Assembly (NCBI GenBank): GCA_001599935.1
Contig: BCIJ01000001.1
Location: forward strand, 808,277-872,276
Length of the DNA stretch: 64,000 nucleotides
Source of the DNA: Holtermannia corniformis
Taxonomy: Eukaryota; Basidiomycota; Tremellomycetes; Holtermanniales
Direction: 5' to 3'
The notes beneath the pieces were generated by a model. That model was not told the origin of the DNA. It worked only from the letters and a program-made list of their open reading frames with translations, and did not search any database. Below, one piece after another: positions 47,373 through 58,643 of this stretch; position 1 is the stretch's first letter; the number at the start of each line of letters is the position of its first letter. A program made the position numbers and the translations under genes.

Positions 47373-48956
47373 ATGCTGCTATCGCCTTTGCATCCCGCCT
47401 CGCTCACCGCCAACGACTCGGACACGGCTCAGTGCCGGCTCGTCGCTTCACTCGCAACCTGTCGCAAGCGCCCTCTCTCGCCTTCGCTCGCCGTACCGGC
47501 CAAGAGGATCCGGCGGGTGCCATCACTGCGCATCACCCTCGACCGCGCAGTGAACACCATGCCGCCCCCGCACGCCGCCTCGTCTCCGCAGTCGACCAAC
47601 GCCTCGCTCTACCCTTCCTCCCACTCGTCACACCGCAACCCAAAGCGACTGTCGCTCGCTATCCCACCATCTCCACGCTCGACACTATCGACCTCGCCGC
47701 CGGAAACGGCAGCGACAGCGTACAGTCACGAGCTGTATGCATCCCCTGGCACAGCGGCTTCCAGCCCGCAAACACCGCTGCTGATCCGAACCCCGGCCAG
47801 CCTGTCACGCAGTAGCACCCACCGCGACTCTGTCGATTCCGTCGGTTCATCCCAGAGCTACTCTGGCTATGCACCAGGTCCATCCGGCCTGCCCATGCCA
47901 CGACCCGGCTTGACCGCGAAATCGTCACGCAGACCATCACTCCTCTCTCTGATCTCGCTCCCTCCTACAGCTGGCTACTCGGCCGTCCCCGGCGGATGCG
48001 GATCCACCCCACCGACCCCAACACTGGCCTTTGCCGCGTCGGCCCGCGCACGAGCAGTCTCGAGCCCCGCAACCCGCCTCGTGTCACATAGCGAAGACAC
48101 GGTCGCCGACACGCACGAAACCATTCCCTACGCTCACGGTCCGCTCGAGATTGTGCCAAACGTCTGGATCGGAGCGGAAGAATCCGTATTCGACTTTGAC
48201 GTCTGGGCCGCCGGCAAGGCCTCTGTTCGGATCATCAATGTCGCTAAAGAAGTCCCGAGCCCGTTTGCGGCTTCATCCACCGGCACCGTCCGCGACGGGG
48301 TCAATGTTCGATATCGGCATTTCAAGTGGGGGCACGGTCAGGGTGATCTCGCACTGATCCCGCCGGGCGTGAGCCTGGGTGGTGGTGACGACGGGGACGA
48401 CGAGGGCTCGGGCGAGACGTTTTGGGACGCGATTCAGTGGATGGAAGCTGGTCGACGGCAGAGTGAGCCAGTGTTGATTCAGTACGTCCCTCGGTCGATA
48501 CGAGTCGACTGGGCTGACGGGCGACAGCTGCCAGTGCGGAGTCTCGCGCTCGGCCTCGCTGACGATAGCGTACGTCATGTACCTCGCCTGTGTTGGCGCC
48601 ATGCCCGACCACCTCGGTCACCTGGCCGACATGCAAGCGTGCTACGACTATGTGAAAGCCAAGAGCGCGTGGATCGGCCCAAACGTCTCGTGTGTACTGC
48701 CCTAGATCCTGCCGTTGCCGTCGCTGACCGGTCCAGGCTCGTGTTCCAGTTGCTCGAGTTTTCACGCAACCTCTGCAAGCTCTTACCGCCTGCGCCGTCC
48801 CACACGGCGTTCAAGCCGTTAGTGGACCCCGTCGAGGCTGAAGACGAGTGGGTGCGTAAACGACGCGAGCTCGAGTTGGACGAGTGTGGCGCCGAGGCCG
48901 AGTCTGAGCGGCTCGATCGCGAGATGCAGGACCGGCGACGGTTGAGGCAGAGCTGA
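47373..48956 (+). CDS. Dual-specificity protein phosphatase (Msg5/Pmp1-like)
   Basis: Probable MAP-kinase phosphatase. About 300 residues of Ser/Pro/Thr-rich, presumably disordered N-terminus are followed by the DSP domain: LEIVPNVWIGAEESVFDF, RIINVAKEVPSPF, an acidic insert around GGGDDGDDEGSGETFW, and the active site HCQCGVSRSASLTIAYVMY (HCxxxxxR[ST]). The active-site codons are split by an intron (CA|C). A second intron leads to LVFQLLEFSRNLC. The C-terminus is charged and ends RDRRRLRQS-like at TGA 48954-48956. The ATG at 47373 (MLLSPLHPASLTAND) is the likeliest start. Yeast Msg5 and fission yeast Pmp1 share the HCQCG[VI]SRS signature and act on cell-wall MAP kinases. Confidence 0.87.
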   Translation: MLLSPLHPASLTANDSDTAQCRLVASLATCRKRPLSPSLAVPAKRIRRVPSLRITLDRAVNTMPPPHAASSPQSTNASLYPSSHSSHRNPKRLSLAIPPSPRSTLSTSPPETAATAYSHELYASPGTAASSPQTPLLIRTPASLSRSSTHRDSVDSVGSSQSYSGYAPGPSGLPMPRPGLTAKSSRRPSLLSLISLPPTAGYSAVPGGCGSTPPTPTLAFAASARARAVSSPATRLVSHSEDTVADTHETIPYAHGPLEIVPNVWIGAEESVFDFDVWAAGKASVRIINVAKEVPSPFAASSTGTVRDGVNVRYRHFKWGHGQGDLALIPPGVSLGGGDDGDDEGSGETFWDAIQWMEAGRRQSEPVLIQYVPRSIRVDWADGRQLPVRSLALGLADDSVRHVPRLCWRHARPPRSPGRHASVLRLCESQERVDRPKRLVCTALDPAVAVADRSRLVFQLLEFSRNLCKLLPPAPSHTAFKPLVDPVEAEDEWVRKRRELELDECGAEAESERLDREMQDRRRLRQS

Positions 48957-49244
48957 GGGCTTGACGGGATCTTTGGGCGCTGTGAAGACAATGTATGAGC
49001 CTCGATGGCATGGCTTGTGAGTTTGACAGTGATCACGGTGCCACTGACCCCTATTGATCGCCGGCGTCCCTCCCTTTGCCCTGTGTGACCTCCTCGCGTG
49101 TTGGTGTACAGTCTACAATGTTGACCGACACAGCAGCACTGACACGATGGCCGCTACTGACAACGACAACACACGACATTGACAAACAGCTACTGACGCT
49201 CTGCACGACCCGCACGACTCTGGCCTCGTTGGCGCGCAACCAAA

Positions 49245-52200
49245 ATGCCAACGACGTTCACGACGCCCATCCCATCACTCACGACGCTCCTCGTCGTGCC
49301 CGCTCCCTTTCTCCTAGTGCTACTCACCCTGCTCATCCTCATCCTCCTCCCCGTCATCCCCACCACACTCCCACAGCTCAAAGCGCTCGTGCCATCATCC
49401 CGCTCCACAAAGCTCCCGCGCGAGTTCTTCGGTCTCGCTCCCAGGCCAGCGCCCGTGCGCCCTGCATCGCCGATCCCGGGCATCAGAGACGGCGATGGGT
49501 TCAGCATCCGTGCAAAGGTGCTTGTGGTCTTGACGGTCCAGACGGGCTTGAGCGTCGCCGCGGGCTGGGCTTGGCTGATCTCGCTCAATGCCGCAGAGGC
49601 ACCGCGTACCCAGTCCCTACTCGCAATCTCAGTCTCGTTACTCCCGGCAACGGTGCTCGCGCTCGCACTGTACCACCTTGTACCTGCCGGCTCAAACGTC
49701 TCGTCTACCACCCTCCTCTCTCGCATCGTCCCGATCGCACTCGGTCTCATGACCGTGCCAACAATCCTCGTCATCTTTGTCAACCCTCAGATTGTGCTGC
49801 TGGCATCCAGTACGGCGTTTCTGGTCGCGACAGCCAGCATCGCAGGGTACCACTACCTGCGAGGTCTCCGTACGCGCGGGATCATTGGACACCGCCGCGC
49901 CGTGCGCAAGAGGTACCGACTCGGGCCTAGGGATGAACGCGAAAAGAGCTTTTACGATATCGGTCTAGATGACGAGGATGAGGATCAAGACGAGGTGCGC
50001 GAGCGCCAACTGCGCGAAGGCTCGAGCTGGCTGTCTTCGCCATGTCAGCACTGTGTCATCTCAAGTGGTAGTGGTACTGACGCCCGCACAGCCCACCCCG
50101 GAACACTTCCCTCGTCATCATTCTCGTACTCGCCTACACCATCGCTACTGCAGACGCCACGGCGCGAGACCGACTCGCCGACATCGTGGCTGTCCAGCCC
50201 GACCGTCACGCCCGCTTCCTTGCCTGAATGGTCGTTCGACTCGACGTCTTCACCGAAATCGGCCGTCACCCGCCCGCGCTCGCCAAACGCACAGCGACCG
50301 TCGTTTACGACTGAGCGCACGGACAGAGACAATGAGAGCGGCTACTTGCCCTCGGTGACCGCCACGCCTGCATCAGTCATCAAGCGCGCTTCGACGGGGT
50401 CGATCTCAGCCCACGATACGCAATATCAATCGGCCAATGGGCGCTTCAAGTCTTCGTCCGAGACAATGTTCTATCATACCGACGAACCGACCAAGCGCAC
50501 GCGTGCATCCAGTGCGAGTTCAGCCTGGACCGCGTCGTTCCATTCTGCAATGTCGGCTTCGTACGCAAACTTGCCTCCGCCCCCTCCGCTGCCCGAAGGT
50601 GTCCCGCTTCCGCCCACGCCCAAGTCGTGGCAGCGCAAGGAGCGTGAATGGGACGTTGAATCCGCGCCGTGCACTCCAAAGCACTCGACCGAGATGCTCA
50701 TGTGCAAGTATGGTCGAGACAGAGATTGGGTCGCGTTGGATCGCTACGAGGCCGATGGGCTAGACTTTGAGTGGGGCAAGAACGTGGCTGCTAGGAGAGT
50801 CGGCATGGCGGCTGCTTTTGGTCTCGTTGGATGCTGGGTGCGTGCCGAGTTGATGCGTCGATGTCGGCTAATGACCTCTGTAGGCACTGTGTCTGCCGCT
50901 GTTCACGTCTGCGCACGCCAGCACGACTCCGGCCATTCTCTACCTGCTCTCCCTCGTACTGCCTTCACCCATACTGGCCGCGCTTCACTTTCTGCCGACA
51001 CAGCATATCGCCTTGCCGTCACGTCCCAGCGAATCCACACTTGTCGCCAACGCCGTGTCGACCCCACATCGCTCCCTTGCGTTGCTCAACGGATCTCAAC
51101 TGTCTCTGCCCAACACGGTCTCGCCGCGCCTCACGCCGCCAGAACAGCGCAAGCCCGCTCCGCCAAACTCACCGGCCAACGCTCGCTGGTCGCACATCCT
51201 CGTCCCCAAGCCGTCCATCTCGGGCTTCCAACCGCAGCGACCACACACGGTCATTGACGGGACCGAGCACGATCTGGCAAGGCGCTCGGGTGATGTCTGG
51301 GTCGAACAAGGTCACGCCCGCAACGACACCAATCGCCTTTCTCGCGCGCTCGAGATGCTCAAGCCCGTCCCTACGCTGCAGGTACTGCCGACGGCCGAGC
51401 AGCGCGCGGAACGGCGCCAATCGAGCGTCATCAACAAGCTTCGCGACGGCGTCGAATCGGTCATCAGCTCGCTTCGGCCCACGTCGGCTGTCGATAGTGC
51501 ATTGGGTATGACTCGACTGGGTGCACCGGACGCGCGGTCGTCTACAGTATCCGCCGAGGCGCCACCACGCCCGTCAAACGTCACAATCGAGATCTCTTCC
51601 CCGAGCAAATTCGACCGGTCTTGCAGTGACGCGACCGACAGCAACTTTGACCCGACGAGCGTCAAGAAAGCAAAGGTCCAGACGGCGATGCGAGCGCGCA
51701 AGTCGAGCAGCCCGACATTCCTATTCGGCAAGTCGGTCGCGCGCCCAACGAGCCCGCCGGTAAACTCAGCCGGTCCTTCGCGCAACGGTCTGGATGCCGA
51801 AGAGTGGGGCGCGTATCCACCTCTCAACAAGCACCGCGCGAGCTGGAACGCAGACATGGGACATGGGCCAGTCACAGTCACGCCCGAAGACAAAGCAAAG
51901 CGCCGCCGGACAGTCGACCTCGGCAAGGCGGTGTCTGCAGAGTATGATCTTGACTGGATTTCAGCCACGGTGCTTCCTGGGTACGTCGATCCGCACGAAA
52001 CGTCGACAAAGCTGACAGCCCAAGCCTGATCCCGTCGGTCAAGATTGGCAAACAGATGCGCGTCCAGCCATCACCGACAGTGGAGTCGCCACAGCCACGG
52101 CCATCAACGTCGACAGTGTCGACCGTCTCGCTACCTGCGTTCCACCCGTCGCAAGACTTTCTTCCATCCATGACACCCCGTTCCCGCCACACGCGCGGCT

Positions 52201-53414
52201 ACTCGTCATCCGTCGACCTTTCGCATTCGCCCGACTTTAACCTGGCGGCGCTAGCCTCGACGCCCAAGTCGGACACCGATGGCGGGATACGTCAGCGTTT
52301 GAGCCTGCACAAAAGTAACGCCAGTCTGCCGCACATCCGCCCCAGCAGCTTTGCGGATGAAGTCGAAGGTTCGATGGACAAGATTGTCGTTACGGATAGT
52401 CCGCTCCGACCGGAAGATCTTCTGCGCTTGGGCCTGAGAATGCCGCAGATGACAGCATCACCAGGCCAAGACCTGCCACACATCCCAGTACATGTGGCAG
52501 CCAAGAGCCGGATCCCGAGCAACCTGTCCATCTCGGTTCGAGGCTTGACCCCGGTCACGGAAGGCGACGAGGGTTCAAGCTCTATGCACAGTCCGGTCCC
52601 TAGTATGGACGAGCGCACGACCGAGTTGGTCGTCAACGAGATGGAGCGCATGCTAGCGATGGACTCGCCAGCGCGCTCGGAATTCATCGCCTCGCCGCCC
52701 GTGGCGCCCACTGCGCTGTCCGAGATGCCATCCATCCCGTCCCTGCACGACCTCAGCGATCAGAGTCAGGCCTACTACGCCGATAGATCGGCTCGTTCAC
52801 ACGACCGCCAACCAGTACCAAGCCAATCATTGGCCATGAAGCGCTCAAACGACACAATCGCATCTCGTGCCAGCGGCTACTCTACGACCTCGACCGCCGT
52901 CACGGACTCGCAGCCGACGCCGACGCGCGCCCCATGCGGACCTCGACCCTCTCGCGAGGACCTACAACTCATGCCCCAGTCCAAGCCGACCAATCGGCGC
53001 TCGAGCATCGTCGTGTTGAAAGACGGCGAGACGTCCACGCGCTCAACGACGAACAAACCAGTCTCGACTTTACGACAGCCACTGGCGGCGACCAATGTCA
53101 ACCATGCCGATCGGCAATTGTCTGGACCAGGCGGCAATGGCCTCAAGCCGCTCAAGCTAGTGGGTCAAGACAAGCGCTCCTCTCAAGTCAAGGCGTCTGC
53201 GGGCTCGAGTGATAAGTCTCGCGTGTCGCTCGACATCGTGCGCGAGGATGAGAATGGCAAAAAGTCGAACTGCCCACCTCTGCGTGCTACTCGGAAAGCT
53301 ATTGCACCGGGTGTGCGGACGAGTGCTCAGCACTCGCAGATGCGCTGGAGCCAGTACCTGGAAGAGACGGGCGATAGGTGGGTTCACAACACCAACTCGA
53401 GAACAGATGATTGA
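49245..53414 (+). CDS. Large multi-spanning membrane protein with long disordered tail, unknown function
   Basis: I do not recognise a family. The N-terminus has a strong hydrophobic helix (LVVPAPFLLVLLTLLILILL) and four more hydrophobic segments up to about residue 210 (for example VVLTVQTGLSVAAGWAWLI and IVLLASSTAFLVATASIAGY), then a basic RRAVRKRYRLG boundary and an acidic patch (DDEDEDQDEV). A Ser/Pro-rich linker holds LPPPPPLPEGVPLPPTPKSW, a possible SH3-type ligand. After an intron near 50830-50884, another hydrophobic pair follows (ALCLPLFTSA, ILYLLSLVLPSPILAALHFL). The remaining roughly 800 residues are low-complexity Ser/Thr/Pro with a few conserved-looking islands, ending NSRTDD. 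Exons join near 51975-52025 through a ctgac-type intron. It could be a plasma-membrane or ER scaffold; that is a guess. Confidence 0.7.
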
Positions 53415-53580
53415 CTTTCTGGCAGCCATCAAGCATCGTACGCATACTCGTCGCGGTTATGAGCTGTAATGTAAAATCAGGAACCTGTGTATATCTGTAA
53501 TCTCGCCTGGCGCAATGCATCTGGGACATGTAGACGGATTCGGCTCATTCTCGTGAGGGTCGTGCATAGTCATTTGCAGT

Positions 53581-54606
53581 CTAGATTTCCACTACCTGGT
53601 CGGTTCCCGGATAGTCGGGAAGGTTCAGACCGTACTTGTCTGCAAGCTCACTGCCACTGCAAGTCAGTACAGGACCCCGATTGTCGTTCAAGCACGCACG
53701 GTGGCACGAATCGGCCGCCGAGGAAATGACGACCCTTAAAGTCCTTGACGCCTTGCTTCGGTGCCGTCAGACTAATGAGAACTTCGGGTTCAAACGTCTC
53801 GACAGTGTGCGACTTTCCCGCCTCGTCAGGCTGAGTCTCGAGGAGCTGCTGTCCCGATGTCACGTCCCAGCCGGATGGGATATCGACAGATACGATTGGG
53901 AGGTTGGACGACTTGAGCAGTGGAAGCACTTGATGGAAGGGTGCCCTCAGCGGCGGCTTGAACGAGAAGCCTGAGAGCCGCGTCAGTCGAGCCTGGACAC
54001 CTCGGTAGGCCAGACGCACCAAAGATCGCGTCGAGGATGACATCTTGATTTTTGAGACTAGCCTCAAACTCATGTAGCGAGTGCAGAGATGGGATTGATA
54101 GGTTCTCGCACTGCTTCAACCGTCGCTTGTAGATGTCTTTGCTTCCCGGCTGAGTCCCAGCTTGAGCTTGGCTAGTGCTAACGAGCTGAGCTGACCTTGG
54201 GGAAGTACATTGTCGGACTGTACCCAAACATCTTGAGATGCCGAGCTGCAACGAGACCGTCACCCCCCTACGCATATCAGCTGCGGCCTAGCTGCACGTT
54301 GACGACTTCTGACCTGGTTGCCGGGCCCTCCGCAGACCATGACTCGCCGGTAATCAGCGACGGGATACGCTTTGGCGAGTGCTTGTGCACACGACAAGCC
54401 AGCGAGCTCCATGAGCTGCTACAGTGAGCGACGCTGACTTGGTGGACACCAGTGTCTCTGCATACAAACCTGGTCGAGAGAGTAGGCACCATGCTCCGAC
54501 ATGAGCTCTTCATCCATCTGCGATCTGTTGTGAGCTGTCGATCCGAGGTGTATAGTGATAGCCTGACTCGCTGCGCCTCTTGCTGAGTTATGTATCTGAT
54601 GGGCAT
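53581..54606 (-). CDS. NNR1: NAD(P)H-hydrate epimerase (YjeF N-terminal type)
   Basis: Repairs damaged NAD(P)HX by epimerising R to S forms for the dehydratase partner. MPIRYITQQEAQR-MDEELMSEHGAYSLDQ, then LMELAGLSCAQALA, match the conserved N-terminus; later marks are VVCGGPGNQGGDG (GxGNNGGDG-like substrate loop), LDAIFGFSFK, VSVDIPSGWDV and LISLTAPK. The end needs a last intron to give GRFVPPGSELADKYGLNLPDYP with stop at 53581, matching fungal homologues. An in-frame upstream ATG at 54657 would add MLARLVQRSRRLRTPPT, which looks like a mitochondrial presequence, so two start codons could give two compartments. The gene is divergent from RAD1 with 175 bp (or 123 bp) between starts. Confidence 0.87.
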
Positions 54607-54780
54607 GGTGGGAGGAGTACGTAGTCTTCGAGAGCGTTGGACCAGTCTAGCGAGCATGAACGAAGACGACGAGAGCAACGCGTGACGTCGACCGACAACT
54701 GCAACGACCACCTCGGCCAGCAAAACGCAGCTAGTAATCACGCTCGACCTCGGTGAGGGTGCGAGGCTGCATCGCTCAGC

Positions 54781-57700
54781 ATGTCGTCGAGACGGTACAT
54801 CCCCTACCTTCGCTTCCATCGGCACATCATCCGCGAGGTCAACCTGCCCGAGACGGACGATCTGCTCGTCATGTCCAAGGGTCTCGGTATGCGAAGAGTC
54901 AGTCGAGACAGAGTAGAACCGGGAAACGCTAAGGGGCTTGCTAGATCATCTGCGCTCTCCTCAAAGCATACGATTCCAAGGAGAACTTGATCATCATCGT
55001 CAGTCGGGATGCGTTGAACCATGCAGCGTTGCTGAGCAACGGATTCGTCAGGTCAATGCGACGCCCTCCGATGAAGCTGGTATCGGAGATGAGCTCGGTA
55101 CTATGGGTGTCAGGGATCCCGGTTTGAGGGTGCTCAACTACTCGACGACTGGAGCTCAGCGGTCAGTTGGTGAGCTCACTTGTACATCCTACTGACACTT
55201 GCAGGACCGAGCTCTACAACAAGGGTGGCCTCTTCTCCGTCACAAGTCAAATCTTGGTCGTAGACCTGCTGAGTGAGCGGTGTCCGTATTGCTCTGACTA
55301 GATTGACATTTGAAGAGGACATCATCCCGACAAAGCTCATTACTGGCATCGTTGTCCTGCACGCCGAGCGGTGAGTCTCAGCGTCACACTACATCAGATC
55401 TCTCATGGGGGCAGGGTAACAAAGACGAGTCAAGAAGCCTTTGCGATCCGCAGCTACCGGAAAGTCAATCACGTATGTAGCGACCCCGCGACGGTCATCG
55501 ATGACTGATCACCCGCAGACGGGCTTCACCAAAGCCTTTTCTGACGAGCCCGAGGCATTCGCGTTTGGCATGAGCCCACTGCGCGATACTCTGATGAACC
55601 TCAACATGCGTAACGCACACTTCTGGCCAAGGTCAGCCGAACGGAAGGTATCGTCTTCTCAAGCTCAGAGTGCGCAGATTCCATCAGCTGGTCAAGGAAA
55701 CCCTGGCGTCACGCAAGGCAGACGTCGTCGAGCTGTACCAGCCGTTAACGCCGGCCATGGCCGAAATCCAACAAGCGATCCTAGAGTGCATGGAGGCCAT
55801 GATCATCGAGCTCAAGCGGAATCACACCCTGGTACGTCGAGTGAAGCCATGTATGCGCTGCTGACGTACGACAGAATCTCGATCTGGAAGACCTCAACGT
55901 TCAGAACGCGCTCTTCAAGTCGTTTGACGCGACTGTCCGAAAGCAGCTGGGGCCCGTCTGGCACAAAGTTGGATACAAGACGCGCAAATATGTCGCAGAC
56001 TTGACTCAGCTTCGGCAACTGTTGTCGTGAGTGGGGTGGTATCGCGGCTGTGATAGCTTCTGATGGCGCAGCTACTTGCTGGAGTACGATTGCGTCCATT
56101 TTGCATCGTACATCGAGACGATTGTCTTTGCCAACAAGCTGGCCGTCGAGCAGGCCAAAAAGACGGGCAACCAGAAAAATGCCAACACGACCGATTGGCT
56201 GTCTGCCAAACCGGCCGGAATCCTCGTGCAAAAGGCGATGGAGCGCATGTATGTCAAGAAGGCCCGGCCAGTCGCGCCACGGCAAGGCGCCGGTGAGGAC
56301 GAAGATGAGCTCGAGGCCTTGCGAGAGATGGAGGCGGGCCCTGGGCCGTCGACGGCTCTTGCTAGGCAACAGAGGCGAGCCAGGGGGGATCGCGATGAAG
56401 AGGCCGTCAAGAAGCGACTGCCGCCGGGGACCGAGGTCGTGCTGGAGGAGTTACCAAAGTGGAAGCTTTTGGCCGACGTATTGGAAGAGATCGAGCAGAC
56501 GTTGGCTTTGGAGGGAGACGAGGTCATTGATATGAGTCAGTCCTTGACCGTCTGTCAGGAAATGGAAGACTAAATTGTCGTAGCTGCGCCCGGGAACGAC
56601 ACTATCCTCGTCATGACCACGACCGACAGGACATGTCTGCAGCTCCGTGAATATCTCAGCACCATGCAACGAGTCGACCCCGAGACGGGCAAGTCGACAG
56701 GCAATCGAGCTGGTCGCAAACTCATGCTGCGACGACTGCGCAACCACCTCAATTGGAAAGCTGGCATGGATCAGATGCAGTCCGGCTACCACCGCGCAGG
56801 ACTCGACGAAGTGCTGCCGTCTAGAGGCGAAGTGGAGAAGGAAACGCGACGACCACTCGACAAGGACTTTCGGAACAAGCGACCGATCAACCGTCGGCGA
56901 AAGCGAGGTGGCAAGAGTTATGATGGTGATCGAGCTGGGCCATCGACCCCAGCCAACATGGCTGAATACGCACTGAACGGTCCAGCAATGTCCGAAGAGG
57001 AGCAGATGCAGTGGGCGATGGAGCAAGCGTGCGTTCAGCAGGAGCGGTTGACTTCTTACTGATCGTGTACCAGCGCCCGGGACCAGCAGGAGATCATGGA
57101 TGAGGCTGCTCGAGCGTTTTCTAGCCACGACGGCCCGCTGCGCTCTTTGGATCCTCTGAATGGCGATGGGAATCAAGACGAGCACGAGTCAAGCTTGGTG
57201 GATGCAGACGAGCTCACGTTTGAGGAGCTCGATGCGATTCAGCGAGTCGACGACTGGGACGAGCATTATGGACTCGTTGCACCGGAAGAGTTGATCATCA
57301 TTCGACATTTCAACGGTGATGATGACGAGGTGATGCTGCAAGAGTTGCGTCCGCGGTTCGTGGTGCTGTATGATGCCGATCAAGCTTTCATCCGGCGATT
57401 AGAGGTGAATCCCTTGTGTTATACGCTATTCGAGCTGACCCAATAGGTCTATCGGACATCCAATCCTGGGCTGGCACTGCGCGTGTATCAAATCATGTAT
57501 CAAGCGTCATCCGAGGAGGAACGCTATCTTGGCGCACTGGCAAAGGAGGCCGATGCGTTCTCGCGCTTGATCCGGGAACGAGGCGTGAGTGACGCTCAAT
57601 GCATGGCACAGGCGCTGACTGCTAGTAGACCATGGTGATACCTATCCATGGCGACCCTCGCCACCCTATGCGTGATCCTATTACTCGAGCAAAGACGACA

Positions 57701-58611
57701 TACACTACGCGGAATGCAGGTGGCGCCGGGGCAGACGAGCCGTCGATTGTACGTCGTATGGTCCGACTCCAGCTAGAAATGTACTCACTCGCGCAGGTCG
57801 TCGTCGACATTCGAGAGTTCCGCGCGAGCCTGGCTTCGCTTCTCGATGCTGCGGGCCTCTTGGTCGTACCAGAAACGCTCTCGGTTGGAGATTATGTCAT
57901 CAACCCTTCGATGTGTGTTGAGCGCAAGTCCCTAAGTGACCTGCAGTCGAGTTTCGCCAATGGACGATTGTGCGTACCTGCGTTACGGTCTGGCACTTTG
58001 CTGATAGTGCACAGACATGAGCAGGTCGAGAAAATGGGACGTCATTACGCCACCCCAATCCTCCTGATCGAATTCGAGGAACACAAGTTCTCCTTGATGG
58101 TCAGTAGTGCTGACGTCGACGACTTGAATGATTGACAGGGTTTCAGACTCGCGAAGACGCAAAAGCCCACGGCAAAGGCAAGGACATGGCCGATGATGGT
58201 CACGATCCCTTTTACCTTCAGGGCCGTCTCGCTCTTCTCGCCCTCAATTTCCCCCGCCTGCGTATCATCTGGAGCTCATCCCCGCAAGAATCAGTGTCCA
58301 TCATTTCCGATCTCAAGCTGAATCACCCCGAGCCGGATCCAGCAAGAGCAGCGGCGATCGGCGCGAGCGCAGAAAACGAGACCGAGGACGGCGCCGCGCC
58401 AACCGCTTTCAACCTGCTTCCGCAAGAAATGCTACGAGCACTTCCCGGAGTCACTGGTAACAATTGGCGTTACATAGCCAGTCGAGCTCAAGGCATCAAG
58501 GAGCTCGTCACGATGAACAAGACGGAGATGACGTTGCTGATGGGCAAGGACAATGGGAAAGCGTGTTACGAGTTTTTGCATCGTGATGGCCGCCTTGTAC
58601 CGCGCAAGTGA
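54781..58611 (+). CDS. RAD1: DNA repair endonuclease XPF/RAD1
   Basis: Structure-specific nuclease subunit cutting 5' of bubbles in nucleotide excision repair and crosslink repair, partner of ERCC1/Rad10. The N-terminal helicase-like region is recognisable by FHRHIIREVNLPETDDLLVM, KENLIIIV, ILVVDLL followed by IPTKLITGIVVLHAER, and SQEAFAIRSYRKVNHTGFTK. The ERCC4 nuclease has VVVDIREFRASLASLLDAAG, SVGDYVINPSMCVERKSLSD (GD..ERK..D active site) and ILLIEFEEHKF. A C-terminal helix-hairpin-helix pair (MLRALPGVTGNNWRYIAS) would bind Rad10. Start ATG 54781 (MSSRRYIPYLRFH), stop TGA just before 58612, about 1,100 residues after splicing. Only 32 bp separate it from the convergent nucleoporin gene. 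No missing catalytic residue. Confidence 0.93.
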
Positions 58612-58643
58612 AGCTATAGCATGCATAAGGTAAACACAACATC

